Shown one piece after another: positions 61,550-64,000 of a stretch of 64,000 nucleotides of DNA. Positions within the stretch are counted from its first letter, which is position 1, and each line of letters starts with the position of its first letter. This DNA comes from Gammaproteobacteria bacterium (GTDB lineage Bacteria > Gemmatimonadota > Gemmatimonadetes > Longimicrobiales > Gaopeijiaceae): assembly GCA_028821195.1 (NCBI GenBank), contig JAPPHB010000130.1, positions 1 to 64,000 on the forward strand. Reading direction: 5' to 3'. The notes under the pieces are model-generated. The model made no database searches. It saw nothing but the letters and a program-made list of their open reading frames with translations, and was not told the origin of the DNA. The translations under genes and the position numbers were made by a program.

Positions 61550-64000
61550 TCAGCCCTTGCACTCGAACCAGCTTTCGCCGGTGCCGGTATCGACCACCAG
61601 CGGCACCTCGAGCGCGCTCGCGTTTTCCATGTGCGACACCACCATGTCGCGCACCGCCTCCAGCTCCGCGGCGGGTGCCTCGAGCACCAGCTCGTCGTGC
61701 ACCTGAAGGAGCATCATCGCCGCCGAGCCGGCTTCGTCCAGGGCCTGCTGAACCTCGATCATCGCCTTCTTGATGACATCCGCGGCCGTACCCTGGATGG
61801 GTGTGTTGCGCGCGATCCGCTCCCCGTGCGCACGGATGTTCCAGTTGCGCGAGGCCAGTTCGGGCACGTAGCGGCGCCGCCCCGCGAGCGTCTCGACGTA
61901 GCCCCGTTCCTTCGCCAGCGAGACCTGCTCGTCCAGGAATGTGCGCACGCCGCTGAAACGCTCGAAGTACTGGTCGATGAAGCGCTTCGCCTCGCCTTGC
62001 GGAATGCCCAGCTGGCGCCCCAGGGAGAAGGCTCCCTGCCCGTACAGGGTGGCGAAGTTGATGGTCTTGGCCTGATCGCGCATTCGCGGGCTGACCTCGT
62101 CCACGGGCACGTCGAAGATCACGGCGGCGGTCTGGCGGTGGATGTCGCTGGCTTCGCGGAACGCGGTCACGAACGCGGGATCGCCCGAGAAGTGCGCCAG
62201 GATGCGCAGTTCGATCTGGGAGTAGTCCGCGGTCAGAAGGACGTGCCCGGGGGCGGCCACGAAGCCCTTGCGGATCTCCCGCCCGATCCGCGTGCGGATG
62301 GGGATGTTCTGCAGGTTGGGGTTGCTGGATGACAGCCGGCCGGTCGCGGCTACGGTCTGGTTGAAGTGCGTATGGATGCGTCCGGTGCGCGGATGGACGA
62401 GCCCCGGAAGGGCGTCGATGTAGGTGCTGCGCAGCTTCTCCATGCGGCGATACTGCATCAGCAGCCGCGGGACCGGGTGGCCGAGCGCCTCGAGCTCCTC
62501 CAGCACCGAGGCGGCCGTCGAGGGCCCCGTCTTGGTCTTGCGGATGACCGGGAGCCCCAGATCCTCGAAGAGCACGGTTCGCAGCTGGGGCGTCGAATTG
62601 AGATTGAATTCGGATCCCGCTTCCCGGAAGATCTCCCCCTGCACCAGCCCCAGCTCGTACTCCAGCTGCCGGCTCATCTCGCTGAAGAAGAACGGATCGA
62701 TGCGGACTCCGTTTCGCTCCATGCGCGCCAGCACCGGCACCAGGCGCATCTCCACATTCCGAAACAGGCCGTCCAGGGCGTGTCCCTCGAGTCTGGGCCG
62801 GAAATGTTCGCGCAGGCGTCCCGCGCAATCGGCGCGCTCGCACGCGTAACGGAGGACCTTCTCCGGGGCGAGCCGAGTCAGCGGAACCTCCTTCTTCCCC
62901 GTGCCGACGAGCTCCTTGAGCCGGATGGTCTCGAGCCCGAGCCTGTTCGCCGCCAGGGTTTCCAGTTCGTGGCCCCGGAGCTCGGGTTCGAGGAGATAGG
63001 ACGCCACCATGGTGTCGAACGAGCCCCCCCCGAGCGCAATGCCGGCCTCTGCCAGCGCGACCATCCCGTGTTTCAGGTCGTGACCGGTCTTGGGCACTCC
63101 GGGATCCTCGAGCAGATCGCGGAGCGGGGCCATGGCGGGGGAGTCGAGCGCGGGAAGATTGCTCGCCGACGCCGCGGACTCCGCCAGCGCCCCCATCTCG
63201 AGATCGAGGGCAGGCTCGTGGGCCAGAGGGAGGTAGCGAGCCTTCCCCGGCAGGCTCGAGAGGGCGATCCCTGCGATGGATCCGCGCAGCGGATCGGGGG
63301 ACGCGGTGAGCACGGCGACCGCCACGTCGCCCTGCGCCCGCGCTTCCCTGACCACTTCGTCGACTCCCACCTCGTCGAGCACCATCCGGTAGTCGACGTC
63401 CTCGTCCCTGGACGACACATCATCTGCCGGCGCGCCGGCAAAGCGCTCCAGGAGGGTGTGAAACTCGAGTTCCAGCAGCAGCTCGCGCATCCGCTCGCGG
63501 TCCGGAGCACGCACGGCCAGGCCGTCGAGGTCGAGGTTCACGTCCACGTCGGTGAGCATCGTCACAAGCTGCCTGGACAGCTGGATCTGGTCCGCGTTTT
63601 GGAGCAGGGACTCGCGCGGACGTTTGGCCCGCACCTCCTCCGCGTGCGCGAGAATCTGGTCCAGGTCTCCATACTGGTCGATGAGCTTGACCGCAGTCTT
63701 GGGCCCGATGCCCGGAGCCCCGGGCACGTTGTCCGAGGAGTCTCCGATCAGCGCCAGGTAGTCGATGATGCGATCGGGAGGAACCCCGAAACGCTTGCTC
63801 GCGTTCGACTCGTCGACCCACTCGGCCGAGGTGCCGGCGCGTCCCCCGCGCGCGGGCCGGAAAAGACGCAGGCCCGGGCGCAGGAGCTGGTAGAAGTCCT
63901 TGTCCCCCGAAACGATGACGGCCTCGATATCCTCCTCGAGCGCGAGGGCGCGCTGCGCCAGCGACGCGATCACGTCGTCCGCCTCGAATCCCTCCACTTC
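61550..64000 (-). CDS. polA: DNA polymerase I (5' end cut by window edge)
   Basis: More than 815 residues visible; the frame continues past the right edge, so the start is outside. The N-terminal 5' nuclease part is present from FEADDVIASLAQ and VSGDKDFYQLL to the helix-hairpin-helix. Polymerase motifs are A (ADYSQIELRILAHFSG), B (RDQAKTINFATLYGQGAFS) and C (LLQVHDELVLEAP). In the middle domain the DEDD exonuclease residues are not recognisable (LTASPDPLRGSIAG; GHDLKHGM where Asp is expected near the end), so proofreading is probably lost, as in many bacterial PolA proteins. Confidence 0.95.
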   Translation of the reverse strand, partial: EVEGFEADDVIASLAQRALALEEDIEAVIVSGDKDFYQLLRPGLRLFRPARGGRAGTSAEWVDESNASKRFGVPPDRIIDYLALIGDSSDNVPGAPGIGPKTAVKLIDQYGDLDQILAHAEEVRAKRPRESLLQNADQIQLSRQLVTMLTDVDVNLDLDGLAVRAPDRERMRELLLELEFHTLLERFAGAPADDVSSRDEDVDYRMVLDEVGVDEVVREARAQGDVAVAVLTASPDPLRGSIAGIALSSLPGKARYLPLAHEPALDLEMGALAESAASASNLPALDSPAMAPLRDLLEDPGVPKTGHDLKHGMVALAEAGIALGGGSFDTMVASYLLEPELRGHELETLAANRLGLETIRLKELVGTGKKEVPLTRLAPEKVLRYACERADCAGRLREHFRPRLEGHALDGLFRNVEMRLVPVLARMERNGVRIDPFFFSEMSRQLEYELGLVQGEIFREAGSEFNLNSTPQLRTVLFEDLGLPVIRKTKTGPSTAASVLEELEALGHPVPRLLMQYRRMEKLRSTYIDALPGLVHPRTGRIHTHFNQTVAATGRLSSSNPNLQNIPIRTRIGREIRKGFVAAPGHVLLTADYSQIELRILAHFSGDPAFVTAFREASDIHRQTAAVIFDVPVDEVSPRMRDQAKTINFATLYGQGAFSLGRQLGIPQGEAKRFIDQYFERFSGVRTFLDEQVSLAKERGYVETLAGRRRYVPELASRNWNIRAHGERIARNTPIQGTAADVIKKAMIEVQQALDEAGSAAMMLLQVHDELVLEAPAAELEAVRDMVVSHMENASALEVPLVVDTGTGESWFECKG

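Noticed and set aside
1..64000. CRISPR arrays, tRNA or rRNA genes, insertion sequences, prophage genes
   Set aside because: No regularly spaced repeats, no cloverleaf-like or rRNA-like segments in the gaps, no transposase or phage motifs among the frames; all gaps are below 300 bases.

Overview
GC-rich bacterial chromosome segment carrying ordinary housekeeping and envelope genes, most likely from a Gemmatimonadota bacterium. That assignment is an inference from gene content: two large DUF5916-type outer-membrane proteins, a Vps10/BNR propeller exoprotein, many lipoproteins, a PadR cassette, two short RpoD-like sigma factors, and Gram-negative features (Omp85-type barrels, SSB, PolA). No rRNA, tRNA, CRISPR array, insertion sequence or prophage was seen, and no gap between genes exceeds 300 bases.

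Layout. 1-13.5 kb: partial pgeF, sucA, ggt, a DEDDh exonuclease, a secreted BNR propeller, a four-helix His-rich membrane protein, an acyl-CoA dehydrogenase, and heme A synthase with a DUF420 partner. 13.5-21.7 kb: an unusual permease/PTS-IIA/RCK_C fusion, a histidine-kinase-like protein, a CoA-binding protein, an E1-alpha dehydrogenase, then an ECF-type sigma factor followed by a PspA-like coiled coil, a GlsB-type membrane protein and an M20 peptidase. 21.8-33.1 kb: trpE divergent from hyuA, an rsgA-flavin reductase-membrane protein-lipoprotein run with ATGA overlaps, an RpoD-like sigma factor, an HD hydrolase, an EVE protein and ATP-dependent pckA.

33.4-47.3 kb: an Omp85-like protein followed by the most notable locus, an AhpD-like peroxidase-related gene with an in-frame TGA exactly at the second cysteine of its CxxC motif and a SECIS-like hairpin 24 nt downstream (candidate selenoprotein). 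Next come an amidase with a possible AtzG-like small partner, a DUF5916 protein/D-aminoacylase/NHL lipoprotein operon, an outer-membrane barrel, a Tyr/Gly-rich exoprotein with a strong terminator, and a second DUF5916 protein.

47.4-64 kb: a formylglycine-generating-enzyme-fold lipoprotein, a PadR cassette with two membrane proteins and an upstream propeller lipoprotein behind a promoter with repeated AT-rich boxes, a lipoprotein, the complete imuA-imuB-dnaE2 mutasome cassette, a second RpoD-like sigma factor, an Omp85-like surface protein with an ambiguous start, a short SSB without the usual acidic tail, and the 3' part of polA, which runs off the right edge.

Functionally the window combines central carbon metabolism (2-oxoglutarate dehydrogenase, PEP carboxykinase, acyl-CoA dehydrogenase, E1-alpha), DNA maintenance and damage-induced mutagenesis (PolA, SSB, ImuABC, exonuclease), cytochrome oxidase maturation and a large envelope or peptide-scavenging component (GGT, M20 peptidase, D-aminoacylase, amidase, outer-membrane proteins).
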